The notes: generated from the sequence alone by a model not told the origin. DNA of 64,000 nt from an uncultured Faecalibacterium sp. (GCA_934501115.1 CAKSTO010000002.1:62001-126000); one strand, 5' to 3'. Shown: positions 18,789 through 27,519, counted from the first letter of the stretch. Numbers and translations: made by a program.

Positions 18789-19763
18789 TCATATCCACAA
18801 AAACCTTACGTCTGTCCGAAATTTCGGATGGGCGTTTTTTGTTGGATCCATTTGTCCGCTCATTTCTCCCTGCAAAGCCCGACGCTGACGGAGGTTCAGC
18901 CAGTCGACTCCGTTTTTCCAGAGCTGTTCAACCGTTTGTTCACCAAGCTGTTCGAGCTGCATTCGCTGTGTCTCTGTGGGCGTTGACTCCCCTGTCATCT
19001 GCTGACAGTCCAGCCGCACAAGGATTTCCTCCTCAGAAATCGTCACAGATACGCTGCATCGACGAATGCGCACTGGCTTTCCATCCAGCCAGAAGGTTCG
19101 CATTCCCGGGCTGTTTTGCAAAAGCAGACACATTTCGGTTGTTTCCCTGTTCAGAAAAAACCGCAGTTCCTGTGTGCGAAGCAGCGTCGAAGATATGAAC
19201 TCCGCTCCCGTTTCCCGAAGAACCAGCCGGGGCAGAAGCATTCCTTCTTCGCGCTGATACAGCCGCGGCATCTGCGAAGATTTCTGCTTGAGTTTCCCTA
19301 TCATTTTATCAGAAAAGCCGTCATCTTTTTCTATCCGTGCGAAAAGCTCTTCTTCGTTAAAATCAGCACAGACCACGCGCGCTGCCACGCGTCCACACTG
19401 CCGTTCCTGCAGCAGCTGCTCATAAGAAGAAAGCAGCGCATCCGGCGTGTTTTCAGGGATCAGCAGATAGTCACACAGCCGGTAGTCTGCGCTCTGCGGC
19501 AGTCTCTCTTGTGCCGCAAACAGCGCTTTTTCCAGTGTATTGGACTCCGCGCCGGTCATTTGCAGTGCCGCCGAAGCCTCCGATGCATCTGCAGAAGCCT
19601 CCGGCGCCTGATACCAGAATACGGCTGTGATGTTCTCCCCTCTCTGAGAAAGATACACCGCGCGTATCATGCTTTTTTCGGTAGTTTCGCAGTGAAGAAA
19701 CAGCAGACACCACCCAAGTGCAAATGCTGCCGTCAGCGGTTTCCAAGCCGTTCTTTTGTTCAT
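18789..19763 (-). CDS. Divergent GerAC-like germination protein
   Basis: Third gene of a GerA-type operon, 324 aa. GerAC subunits are spore inner-membrane lipoproteins. Here a hydrophobic N-terminal segment (residues 9-24) ends in LLFLHCETTEK. The Cys is in the lipobox position, but His rather than a small residue precedes it, so lipidation is uncertain. The last 120 residues resemble the Ger(x)C C-terminal domain (LEQLGEQTVEQLWKNGVDWL). Similarity is weak and the call rests largely on position. The ATG overlaps the stop of the upstream gene (ATGA). The final 18 codons overlap the terminator of the convergent kinase gene. Confidence 0.65.
   Translation of the reverse strand: MNKRTAWKPLTAAFALGWCLLFLHCETTEKSMIRAVYLSQRGENITAVFWYQAPEASADASEASAALQMTGAESNTLEKALFAAQERLPQSADYRLCDYLLIPENTPDALLSSYEQLLQERQCGRVAARVVCADFNEEELFARIEKDDGFSDKMIGKLKQKSSQMPRLYQREEGMLLPRLVLRETGAEFISSTLLRTQELRFFLNRETTEMCLLLQNSPGMRTFWLDGKPVRIRRCSVSVTISEEEILVRLDCQQMTGESTPTETQRMQLEQLGEQTVEQLWKNGVDWLNLRQRRALQGEMSGQMDPTKNAHPKFRTDVRFLWI
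18809..18840 (+). terminator. Terminator after the histidine kinase, inside the opposing gene
   Basis: Arms CGTCTGTCCGAAA and TTTCGGATGGGCG (G-U pairs allowed) followed by TTTTTT. On the plus strand it ends the phosphate operon. On the minus strand the same bases encode part of the last 18 codons of the GerAC-like protein. Confidence 0.75.
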
Positions 19764-20551
19764 CCGGCAAGCTCCTTTCCTGCGTTAAGCGCCGCGCGCA
19801 GGCAGGTACGCAATGCTGCGCACAAAAAGCAGATGCGATACACAGCACAGCACAGCCAGATCAGAAGCAGCAGGGCATCCATGCGGGAAAACGCACCCGC
19901 GCTCCATGCACGGAGAAGCTCCTGTACCGGATAGCTCTGGCAGCCAAAGATCAACTGCGTTCCCAGTGCCGCTCCGGCCTGTACCGCATACGCTGCCCAC
20001 GGCAGGCAGACCCCGCGGCCGGGCTGCTCCTGCGGACACAGCAGCGGAACAGCAAAGTATTCTGCAAACAAGAGGGCTTCCGGCTGCTGTGGAGCGCTTT
20101 CGGCAAGCAGCCGGAACCATCGCATCTGTCCGACAAGCCCCGCCAGACACACGATTCCACCCAGAAAAATGAACCACCATAACGTCCGAGCCGGGGCGTT
20201 CCAGTTGTTCGGGGTCAACGTCCAGCCTGCCCAAAGCAGCAGCGGAAGGATGCCCACAAGCGCCATGGAGTGAAACTCCTGCTGCGCGACCCGCTGTGCC
20301 TGCACCACGGTCTGAGCCAGCTCGGCCAGAAATGCCAACGACATTGCCAGTGCCGCCGTGCGGTGCCGGGCATTTCCGGCATTCCAGATCCCTGCGGTCA
20401 GCCAAACCAGCACCATCAGAACCATTGACTGCAAAAGGCCGGACAGAACAGTTTCCCGTGCCGTGCCGACCGTCCGGTCTGTATTAGCGAGAGCTGCTGT
20501 CAGCACGCTCAGTGCCAGCGCAGAAATGGAAAATCCCGCTTTCGGACTCAT
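19760..20551 (-). CDS. Short GerAB-like membrane protein
   Basis: Polytopic membrane protein of about 263 aa with seven or eight predicted membrane segments (for example LLQSMVLMVLVWLTAGIW, LWWFIFLGGIVCLAGLVG, ALLLLIWLCCAVYRICFL). GerAB germinant permeases of the APC superfamily usually have about 365 aa and ten segments, so this one is reduced by roughly 100 residues. I chose the ATG at 20551 because it forms a TGATG junction with the gerAA stop and has GGGGG eight bases upstream; an ATG at 20557 and a TTG at 20575 are alternatives. Function as a GerAB is inferred from its place between gerAA-like and gerAC-like genes. Confidence 0.65.
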   Translation of the reverse strand: MSPKAGFSISALALSVLTAALANTDRTVGTARETVLSGLLQSMVLMVLVWLTAGIWNAGNARHRTAALAMSLAFLAELAQTVVQAQRVAQQEFHSMALVGILPLLLWAGWTLTPNNWNAPARTLWWFIFLGGIVCLAGLVGQMRWFRLLAESAPQQPEALLFAEYFAVPLLCPQEQPGRGVCLPWAAYAVQAGAALGTQLIFGCQSYPVQELLRAWSAGAFSRMDALLLLIWLCCAVYRICFLCAALRTCLRAALNAGKELAG

Positions 20552-22014
20552 CACCATTGCCCCCGTTTCTGCCAAATATTAAAACAGTCTTTCGACAGCT
20601 GCCGGTAGTTTCGCCGGATCACACCATCCTCAGAGATCGGCTTCTGCGGGAATGGGCGTACCGCAAGATACGGCACGCCAAGCATGGATGTGTTGGAAAG
20701 TCCAAGCAAAAAAGCAAAAAAAGCGCCCACCAGTCCCACTGGTCCAGCAAGTCCGGCTGCCAGCACTGTGCCAATGCGCAGCAGGGTGGCAGGCTCGTAG
20801 AGCGGCGGTGTGACAAACACGGCAATTGCCGTGATACTGGCCACAAAAATGACCGGAGTGCTCATCAGCCCGGTCGCGATAGCGGCATCCCCGATGATCA
20901 GGGCTGACACCAGACTGACCGAGTGCCCCAGAGACTGCGGCATCCGAAGACCCGCTTCCCGGATGACCTCCAAAATCAGCATCACAAGAAGCATTTCCGC
21001 AAACAATGGCAAGGGCGTTGCTTTTTCGGCGGCTTCGATTTTGTACAGCAGCTGCGGCGGGATGAGCTCCGGAAGATAGACCGCCACGCATACAAACACC
21101 CCCGGAAGGAACACCGTCAGGTAAAATGAAACATATCTGAGCACCCGTAGAAACGACGAAAACACTGCGGTCGAGGCATAATCATCCAGACATTCAAAGT
21201 TCTCGCAGAACAACGCCGGAAGCACCATGGCCGAAGGACTGCCGTTGACCAGTATTACAATTTTTCCTTCACTGAGCTTTGCAGCAGCAACAGCGGGACG
21301 TTCTGTGCAGCCTACCGGCGTAAACATTCGTATTTTGCCGGGCAGCAGCCATGGTACAAAATAGCTGGAGTCCAGAAGCAGCTCCGGCTTCGCGGCTGCA
21401 AGGATCTGACGGATCCGCCGTACCACGGCCGGGTCTGCCTTGCTTTTGCAGTAGCAGACGGCGTATTCCGTTTTGGCATCGGTGTCTGACTGCTGCACCT
21501 CCAGCACAAGGTCAGGTGTGCGGATGAGCCGACGCAGCAGACTCAGATTCACCCGTAAAAGATCCGTGAATCCCTCACGGGAGCCCCGCAGATTGCCTTC
21601 CCCAGATGGTTCGTTTACCGAGCGGAACTTGAGCCCCTGAACCGAAAACGCGATCCCTTTCCCGCAGCCGTCCAGCAGAAGCACTGCCATTCCGGCGGTC
21701 AACCGTTTGACCAGATCCTCCATATCATTTACAGCATGGTTCTCTGCCGGAAAAACCGAATCATGGAGGATCTGTTCAAATACTTTGCTCCCGCTGCAAA
21801 ACGCCGCGTCCGCAGCAAACGGCGGCATCTGACGGGAAGCTGCATCCAGCAAAAGATCCCACAGCGAATCCAGACTTGCCATGCCGTCAAACAGTACGAT
21901 GCATCCCCTGCAATGATAAATCGTGATCTCCTTGGCATAATAGTCAGCGGATGCGCCAAACATCTCATCAAGCGCAGCCATGTTTTCGGTCAGCTTCCGT
22001 GACAGCCGATTCAT
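20551..22014 (-). CDS. GerA family spore germination protein (GerAA)
   Basis: GerAA-type subunit of a nutrient germinant receptor, 487 aa, the usual length. It has a soluble N-terminal domain (residues 1-265) containing the family signature EPSGEGNLRGSREGFTD near residue 137. The membrane domain of about five segments includes the conserved FAEMLLVMLILEVIREAGLR (cut) and SLGHSVSLVSALIIGDAAI. In GerA receptors the AA subunit forms an oligomeric ion channel in the spore inner membrane. It is first in a three-gene operon with overlapping stops and starts. An AAAGGGGTGG site precedes the ATG. Confidence 0.9.
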   Translation of the reverse strand: MNRLSRKLTENMAALDEMFGASADYYAKEITIYHCRGCIVLFDGMASLDSLWDLLLDAASRQMPPFAADAAFCSGSKVFEQILHDSVFPAENHAVNDMEDLVKRLTAGMAVLLLDGCGKGIAFSVQGLKFRSVNEPSGEGNLRGSREGFTDLLRVNLSLLRRLIRTPDLVLEVQQSDTDAKTEYAVCYCKSKADPAVVRRIRQILAAAKPELLLDSSYFVPWLLPGKIRMFTPVGCTERPAVAAAKLSEGKIVILVNGSPSAMVLPALFCENFECLDDYASTAVFSSFLRVLRYVSFYLTVFLPGVFVCVAVYLPELIPPQLLYKIEAAEKATPLPLFAEMLLVMLILEVIREAGLRMPQSLGHSVSLVSALIIGDAAIATGLMSTPVIFVASITAIAVFVTPPLYEPATLLRIGTVLAAGLAGPVGLVGAFFAFLLGLSNTSMLGVPYLAVRPFPQKPISEDGVIRRNYRQLSKDCFNIWQKRGQW

Positions 22015-22036
22015 ACGCTACCACCCCTTTGCACAG

Positions 22037-22066
22037 CAGTATGCCCGGTTTGCACATGCTCCATTC
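22037..22066 (-). promoter_or_regulatory. Candidate forespore (sigma-G/F type) promoter of the ger operon
   Basis: On the minus strand GAATG (22066-22062), an 18-bp spacer and CATACTG (22043-22037). The Bacillus sigma-G consensus is GHATR, 17-18 bp, CATNHTA, so only the last base differs. It lies 22 bases before the gerAA start, giving a very short leader. The match was found by eye and may be chance. Confidence 0.35.
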
Positions 22067-22087
22067 CAGCAGCTGCAGGAGGCCTCT

Positions 22088-22780
22088 ATGAAACTTTTGA
22101 TCTGCCGTACCATCATCATATATCTATGTGTGCTGTTCGCCATGCGGCTCATGGGCAAGCGGCAGCTGGGTGAATTACAGCCGGAAGAGCTGGTATCGAC
22201 CATTCTGATCTCGAATCTGGCGTCTATCTCCATCGAGTCGGAAGAAGTGCCGATCACATCCAGCCTGATCCCACTGTTTCTCATTGCTGCGCTGGAACTT
22301 CTGGGGTCGGTACTGAGCTTCCGCAGTCAGCGATTCTTCAATTTTCTGTCCGGACGCCCAAAGACGGTCATTTTGAATGGAGAGATCGATCAGAACGCAC
22401 TGCGGATGCTGCGGCTGACCACAGCCGACCTGATGGAAGCTCTGCGGGGCAAAAACATCTTCGACCCCCGGGAGGTATCCTACGCTGTGATTGAAACGAA
22501 CGGAACTCTTTCCGCAGCGCTTCGACCGGAAAAAGAGCCTGTCCGACTGGCAGACCTGCAATTGAAGGTAGAGCATGTCAACGCCACCATTCCTTTTGTG
22601 CTGGACGGGCAGGTGCTGGAGGATAATCTTCGCTGGTGCGGCAAAGATCGTGCCTGGCTGGAACGCACTGCGCAGGCAAACACCTTACTTCCGGAAGAGA
22701 TCCTGCTGCTGATCGGAAATGAGACCGAGGATTATTTTCTGCTGAAAAAAGAACGCTGCCATCCCGGCAGCAGCAAGTGA
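22088..22780 (+). CDS. DUF421 (YetF/YcaP family) membrane protein
   Basis: Membrane protein of 230 aa. Three hydrophobic segments fill residues 1-80 and include the signature MRLMGKRQLGELQPEELVST (first 18 residues quoted in part). A soluble domain follows with the conserved GRPKTVILNGEIDQ and a predicted C-terminal tail. The ATG at 22088 is preferred over upstream codons because GGAGG lies five bases before it. It is divergent from the gerA-type operon, 73 bases away, and is followed by a DUF4363 gene. In spore-formers DUF421 proteins (YetF, YdfS, 2Duf) sit in the spore inner membrane and affect heat resistance; the exact activity is unknown. Confidence 0.88.
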   Translation: MKLLICRTIIIYLCVLFAMRLMGKRQLGELQPEELVSTILISNLASISIESEEVPITSSLIPLFLIAALELLGSVLSFRSQRFFNFLSGRPKTVILNGEIDQNALRMLRLTTADLMEALRGKNIFDPREVSYAVIETNGTLSAALRPEKEPVRLADLQLKVEHVNATIPFVLDGQVLEDNLRWCGKDRAWLERTAQANTLLPEEILLLIGNETEDYFLLKKERCHPGSSK

Positions 22781-22789
22781 GAAAAAAAT

Positions 22790-23158
22790 ATGAAGAGAAT
22801 CTATGCCTGTATATTCATTGTGGCCGCGCTGCTTTGCATTGCCTTTTACAGCAGCTTTCAGGTGCAGAAGTTTGCGGACAGCATCTCAGAAGATCTGGAC
22901 ACCGCTGTGTGGAATATCCGCTGCAGCGATGTTGTCTCTGCCCGGCAGGCTCTTGCGGAAGGAGCCGACCTGTGTGACACGATGAGAGAAAAGATGAATC
23001 ATCTTCTCCGCACGGCAGATTTCACTGAGCTGGAAGCCGCCCTGCGCACTGCCGACGGACATCTGGAAATGAACTCCCCGGAAGAAGCACTCGGTGAGCT
23101 GCGCCGGGCACAGGTACAGGTAGAGACACTGGAATGGCTTTCCCGCCGATGGATATGA
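22790..23158 (+). CDS. DUF4363 family membrane-anchored protein
   Basis: Small protein of 122 aa with one N-terminal membrane segment (residues 5-22, ACIFIVAALLCIAFYSSF) and a helical extracytoplasmic remainder resembling the DUF4363 family. This family is often found directly after a DUF421 gene in clostridia, and the gap here is 9 bases, so the two probably act together. No enzymatic motif is visible and the function is unknown. The stop is followed at once by a hairpin shared with nrdR. Confidence 0.75.
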   Translation: MKRIYACIFIVAALLCIAFYSSFQVQKFADSISEDLDTAVWNIRCSDVVSARQALAEGADLCDTMREKMNHLLRTADFTELEAALRTADGHLEMNSPEEALGELRRAQVQVETLEWLSRRWI

Positions 23159-23206
23159 AAAAAGCACTGGTCTTGTTCCATTTTGAACAAAAGCCAGTGC
23201 TTTTTC
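23157..23206. terminator. Bidirectional terminator between the DUF4363 gene and nrdR
   Basis: Arms AAAAGCACTGG..TTGTTC and GAACAA..CCAGTGCTTTT flanked by A and T runs on both sides. It serves two convergent genes whose stops are 53 bases apart. Confidence 0.9.
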
Positions 23207-23211
23207 ATGAA

Positions 23212-23682
23212 TTATTTATGCTCTTCCCTGCGGTCGCCCATCAGCTGTTTCAGTTCGGTAAAAAAACTTTCCACATCGGCAAACTGCCGGTAGACGGAAG
23301 CAAAGCGGACATACGCGACCTCGTCGATCTTTTTCAGTTCCTGCATGGTCAGTTCCCCGATGCGTACACTGGAGATCTCCCTGTCATAGGAGCTGAGCAG
23401 GGTCTGTTCAATGCTGCTGACGGCCCGCTCCAGCATTTCATAGCTCACAGGGCGCTTGGCACAGGCTCGTACCATAGCATTCAACAGTTTCTGCCGGTCA
23501 AACGGCTCACGAGAACTGTCCTTTTTAATAACCACAAGCGGGACAGTCTCCACGACTTCATAAGTCGTGAAGCGCATGTGGCAGCTCAGACATTCACGAC
23601 GGCGGCGGATACGCTCATTATCTTCGGTAGGGCGGGAATCGATGACTTTCGATTCTTCAGCGCCGCAATAGGGACACTTCAT
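23212..23682 (-). CDS. nrdR: Transcriptional repressor NrdR
   Basis: NrdR represses ribonucleotide reductase genes when (d)ATP is high. The 156-aa protein has the N-terminal zinc ribbon (CPYCGAEESKVIDSRP, then CLSCHMRF) and the ATP-cone domain (residues 48-140). It lies 21 bases after secDF on the same strand and is likely co-transcribed with it. No nrd genes are in the window. Confidence 0.95.
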   Translation of the reverse strand: MKCPYCGAEESKVIDSRPTEDNERIRRRRECLSCHMRFTTYEVVETVPLVVIKKDSSREPFDRQKLLNAMVRACAKRPVSYEMLERAVSSIEQTLLSSYDREISSVRIGELTMQELKKIDEVAYVRFASVYRQFADVESFFTELKQLMGDRREEHK

Positions 23683-23703
23683 GGTCAGTTCCTCCTGAAA
23701 GGG

Positions 23704-26037
23704 TCAGTTTTTCTTGGGCTTGCGCTCACTCCACATCATCCATGCAGAGGTGGACACACAGAGCGAGGTGTATACGCCGCTGACCATACCCATCATCAGC
23801 GGGAATGCGAAGGTGAAGATGCTGTCCAGTCCATACAGCTTTGCAATGATGCACATCACACCCAAGGCCATCACGGTTGTGATGGTTGTGATCAGAGTAC
23901 GCCGTGCCGACTGGTTGACTGAGCGGTTTACCAGCTCTTCAAAGGAAGCCTTCTTCCCCATGAGCGTACGATTCTCGCGGATACGATCGTAAACTACGAC
24001 GGTATCGTTGATGGAATAGCCAAGAATCGTCAACATGGCGGCAATAAAGTTGCCATCCAGCGGAGCGCGCAGCAGAACAAATGTGCCGAACACCACCATC
24101 AGGTCGTTGACCAGCGCCAGAACAGCCATCATACCGCCAGTCAGACCGCCGATATTTTTGAAGCGCAGAGCGATGTACAACAGGATCAGCACCAGCGCAA
24201 ACACAACAGCCACCAGACTCTTTTGCAGGAACTTCGCACCCATGGCGGCACTGACATTGCTCAGGGACAGCTGCTCGAAGCCATTGTCGGGATAATTCTC
24301 GTTCAAGGAATCCAGCAGGGTCTGCACCTGATCGGTCGTCACGGTCTCGGTACCGGGCATGGAGATCTTCAAGGTCTGGTCCCCCGTGGCGACATTCTCG
24401 CCAGTCTGCAGGGTCAGATTCTTATGATCCAATGCAGAGGAAGCGGTCTTCTGCACATCCGACAGGGTGAAACTGCCTTTATAGCTCAGAGTGATCATAG
24501 CACCGCCGGTGAACTCGGTATCCAGATGGACGCCAAACACCACCGCGCACAGCACGATTGCTGCCATCAGGCAGGAGGAAAAAGTCAGGAACCGCTTGCG
24601 CAGCCCAACGAAATCGACAGGTTTCTTCTCCGCCCTTTCGATGCTGGGCTTCTCCGCACCGTAAAGCCACGGATTACGCAGAGCTTTGACGGAGGCGGCT
24701 CCGCGGATCATCACGCGGGTTGCGAATACGCCGAAGACAAAGTTCAGCAGCACGCCGGTGAGCAGCGTATAACCGAAAGCATAGATGGTGCCTGCAGTGG
24801 ACGGGCCAAAGGCAAAGAACACGAAGTGCAAAGCCTTGGCAAAGAAACCGTCCGATGGGCCAAAAGCGCCCATCAGCACGATCGCCACGATAACAATGGT
24901 CACGTTGCCGTCGATGATGGGAGTCAGTCCGCGGGCAAAACCGCTCTTGAGTGCGCCGTCCAAAGATTTGCCGCTTTTCAGTTCTTCCTTGATGCGCTCA
25001 GCGGTGATAACGTTGGCGTCCACACCCATGCCGATGGCAAGAATGATACCTGCAATGCCGGGCAGGGTCAGTGTGAAGCTCTCAAACACCGGGAAATAGC
25101 CGGAGACAAAAGCCAGCGTAGCCGCCACCTGACCCGCCAGCGCGATACAGGCCAGAAATCCCGGCAGACGGTACAGCAGTGTCATGAATACCACGATCAA
25201 CGCAAAAGCGATCAAACCGGCCAGCACCATGGCGCTCAGGCTGTTTTCGCCCAGACTTGGGCTGACGGTAGAGTAGCTGTCCACCGTCAGTGCAAACGGA
25301 AGCGCACCGGAGTTGATCTGGCGCGCCATCTTGATCACCTGCTCCTGTGTAAACGGATTCGCTGCAGAGCTGGTAATAATAGCAGCACCATCGGTGATGG
25401 CAGCGTTGACGGTGGCCGTGCTGACATTTTCATCGTCCAGCCAGATGCTGATCGTTCCTTTGGATGCTGCCAGACGAGTAGTGGCATCTCCGAAGGCCTT
25501 GGCACCGTCATCGGTGAACTTCAGGCTAACAAAATACTCAGAATCTCCGCCGCTGCTGACAGGACCGTACTGCGCAGCTGCACTTTCGATCATGGATCCG
25601 TCAAGGATCAGCTCGCTGTCAGCACTGCTGCCCTCACGGAAGGTCAGGTGCGCTGTGGTTCCGATCTCCTCAATAGCAGCTTCCGGGTCAAAATCCGTCT
25701 CGCCGGACTGCCACGGGAACTCCAGGATCAGGCTGTCAGAGTTGTTGTCCACGTACAGCTCGTAGTCGGTAATATTCAGCGCCACAAGACGATTTTCAAT
25801 GACCAGCTGTGCCGCATCCAGCTGGTCTTCCGTGGCGTCGTAGTTCTCTGATGGGACGAAGGTGACGTTCACGCCGCCCTTGATGTCCACACCGAAGCGG
25901 ATATCCTGCGCACCTTTGATATAGGTTTTGGTCGTATCACCATACTTGGCGTACACCCCGAAAAACGCAGTGTATACAAACGCCAGAATCAGCAGAACTG
26001 TGACGACCAGGTGCCATGCTTTGCCTTTTGTTTTCAT
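23704..26037 (-). CDS. secDF: Fused protein translocase subunit SecDF
   Basis: SecD and SecF as a single 777-aa polypeptide with about 12 membrane segments, as in Bacillus. SecDF uses the proton gradient to pull proteins out of the SecYEG channel. The SecD half (to about residue 440) has the large external domain and GMGVDANVITAERI. The SecF half has LGYSINDTVVVYDRIRE. The linker is short and hydrophilic. A hairpin with five T lies directly before the ribosome site. Confidence 0.94.
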   Translation of the reverse strand: MKTKGKAWHLVVTVLLILAFVYTAFFGVYAKYGDTTKTYIKGAQDIRFGVDIKGGVNVTFVPSENYDATEDQLDAAQLVIENRLVALNITDYELYVDNNSDSLILEFPWQSGETDFDPEAAIEEIGTTAHLTFREGSSADSELILDGSMIESAAAQYGPVSSGGDSEYFVSLKFTDDGAKAFGDATTRLAASKGTISIWLDDENVSTATVNAAITDGAAIITSSAANPFTQEQVIKMARQINSGALPFALTVDSYSTVSPSLGENSLSAMVLAGLIAFALIVVFMTLLYRLPGFLACIALAGQVAATLAFVSGYFPVFESFTLTLPGIAGIILAIGMGVDANVITAERIKEELKSGKSLDGALKSGFARGLTPIIDGNVTIVIVAIVLMGAFGPSDGFFAKALHFVFFAFGPSTAGTIYAFGYTLLTGVLLNFVFGVFATRVMIRGAASVKALRNPWLYGAEKPSIERAEKKPVDFVGLRKRFLTFSSCLMAAIVLCAVVFGVHLDTEFTGGAMITLSYKGSFTLSDVQKTASSALDHKNLTLQTGENVATGDQTLKISMPGTETVTTDQVQTLLDSLNENYPDNGFEQLSLSNVSAAMGAKFLQKSLVAVVFALVLILLYIALRFKNIGGLTGGMMAVLALVNDLMVVFGTFVLLRAPLDGNFIAAMLTILGYSINDTVVVYDRIRENRTLMGKKASFEELVNRSVNQSARRTLITTITTVMALGVMCIIAKLYGLDSIFTFAFPLMMGMVSGVYTSLCVSTSAWMMWSERKPKKN

Positions 26038-26054
26038 AAAATCAGGAAACCTCC

Positions 26055-26081
26055 AAAAAGCTGCGGCTCAACGTCCGCAGC
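26055..26081 (-). terminator. Hairpin with T run just upstream of secDF
   Basis: Minus-strand stem GCTGCGG / CCGCAGC with an 8-base loop, then TTTTT running straight into GGAGG, the secDF ribosome site. It is either the terminator of the aminotransferase gene or an attenuator in the secDF leader. Confidence 0.6.
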
Positions 26082-26235
26082 CCGTTTTCTTATGGAAACC
26101 GCCTGCCTTGCAGTAAACAGCATCGGCAGATTCTTTCCGCGGGGAAACCGTCATGCCGGTCTCTCTGCGATAAAACTCCCCTGACGGCTCAAACAGGCCG
26201 CACAGAGGAGATAGAGATCAGCTCAAATCAAATGC

Positions 26236-27519
26236 TCAGTCTGCTTTGTCGGCCAGCAGCTTTTCCACCACGGCCAGTCGCACGCATACACACAGCAGCT
26301 CGGAAGCAGTCTCCACTTCGTCCAGGCTGGGGTAGGTCGGAGCAATGCGCAGATGAGAATCCTGAGGATCCTTGTGGTAGGGATACGCAGAGCCTGCACC
26401 GGTCAGGGTCAGGCCCGCATCCTTGCACAGACCTGCCACGCGCTTTGCACAGCCGGGCATCACATACAGGCTGATGAAGTAGCCGCCCTTGGGGTCCGTC
26501 CAGTGGGCAATGTCGCCGCAGGGAATGAGGTTGTTCTTGAATGCAGTCTTGACGGCATCGAAGCAGGGCACCAGACGACGGCGATGCTTTGCCATGTGAG
26601 CCAGAACGCCTTCCTTGTTCTTCAGGAAGCGGACATGGCGCAGCTGGTTCATCTTGTCGTAGCTGATGATCATGACCGAGAAGCGCTTGCAGATATACTT
26701 CATGCTGCTCTCGCTGCAGGCAATGGCAGAGACGCCTGCGCCCGGGAAGGTGATCTTGCTGGTAGAGGTGAACATGAACACGCGGTCTTCGTTGCCGTAC
26801 TTCTTGCTCTCGTTCAGCAGTACCGGAGTCTCAATGATCTCGTCGGTCAGGTGATGAACGATATAAGCCTCATCCCAGAAGATCTTGAAATCGGGGGCAG
26901 CAGTCTTCATCTTCGCAAAACGCTCGATGGTCTCATCGCTGTAGGTGTAGCCATCGGGGTTGGAATACTGCGGTACACACCAGATGCCCTTGATATCAGC
27001 GTCCTCTGCCACCAGCTTTTCCACAATATCCATATCCGGTCCATTGGGGGTCATCGGCACACTGATGAGCTCAAAGCCAAACTCCTCGGTGATGGCAAAG
27101 TGACGGTCATAGCCGGGCACCGGGCAGAGGAACTTGCGCTTCTCCACCTGAGACCAGGGGCACGGAGACTCGGGGAAACCGAACACATAACCGATGTTGA
27201 TGAGGTTATACATCAGCTGCAGGCTGGAGTTGCCGCCCACGAACACCTCGCCGGGCTGCACGCCGAACACATCTGCAAACAGCACGCGGGCTTCCGGAAG
27301 GCCTTCCAGCTCACCGTAGTTGCGGGCATCAACGCCTGCATCGGTAGTGTAGTCGTTCATCTTCAGCAGATCCATTGCCAGATCCATCTGATGAGGGCCG
27401 GGCTTGCCGCGAGCCATATTCAGTTTCAGGCCCTTAGCCTGAAATTTTTTGTATTCTGCTTCAAGCGCTGCCTTTTCAGCAGTGAGTTCATCACGGTTCA
27501 TTGCAAGATAATTTGCCAT
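26236..27519 (-). CDS. PLP-dependent aminotransferase (Aminotran_MocR / aspartate aminotransferase-like)
   Basis: Fold-type I aminotransferase of 427 aa, resembling a family of putative aspartate/alanine aminotransferases common in actinobacteria and clostridia. The N-terminal half has NMARGKPGPHQMDLA and the cofactor region VGGNSSLQLMYN. The PLP lysine is in TSTSKITFPGAG. The ATG at 27519 is chosen over a GTG nine bases upstream because AAGGAG at 27530-27535 is spaced ten bases from it. It has its own promoter and stands alone. Substrate cannot be read from the sequence. Confidence 0.85.
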   Translation of the reverse strand: MANYLAMNRDELTAEKAALEAEYKKFQAKGLKLNMARGKPGPHQMDLAMDLLKMNDYTTDAGVDARNYGELEGLPEARVLFADVFGVQPGEVFVGGNSSLQLMYNLINIGYVFGFPESPCPWSQVEKRKFLCPVPGYDRHFAITEEFGFELISVPMTPNGPDMDIVEKLVAEDADIKGIWCVPQYSNPDGYTYSDETIERFAKMKTAAPDFKIFWDEAYIVHHLTDEIIETPVLLNESKKYGNEDRVFMFTSTSKITFPGAGVSAIACSESSMKYICKRFSVMIISYDKMNQLRHVRFLKNKEGVLAHMAKHRRRLVPCFDAVKTAFKNNLIPCGDIAHWTDPKGGYFISLYVMPGCAKRVAGLCKDAGLTLTGAGSAYPYHKDPQDSHLRIAPTYPSLDEVETASELLCVCVRLAVVEKLLADKAD

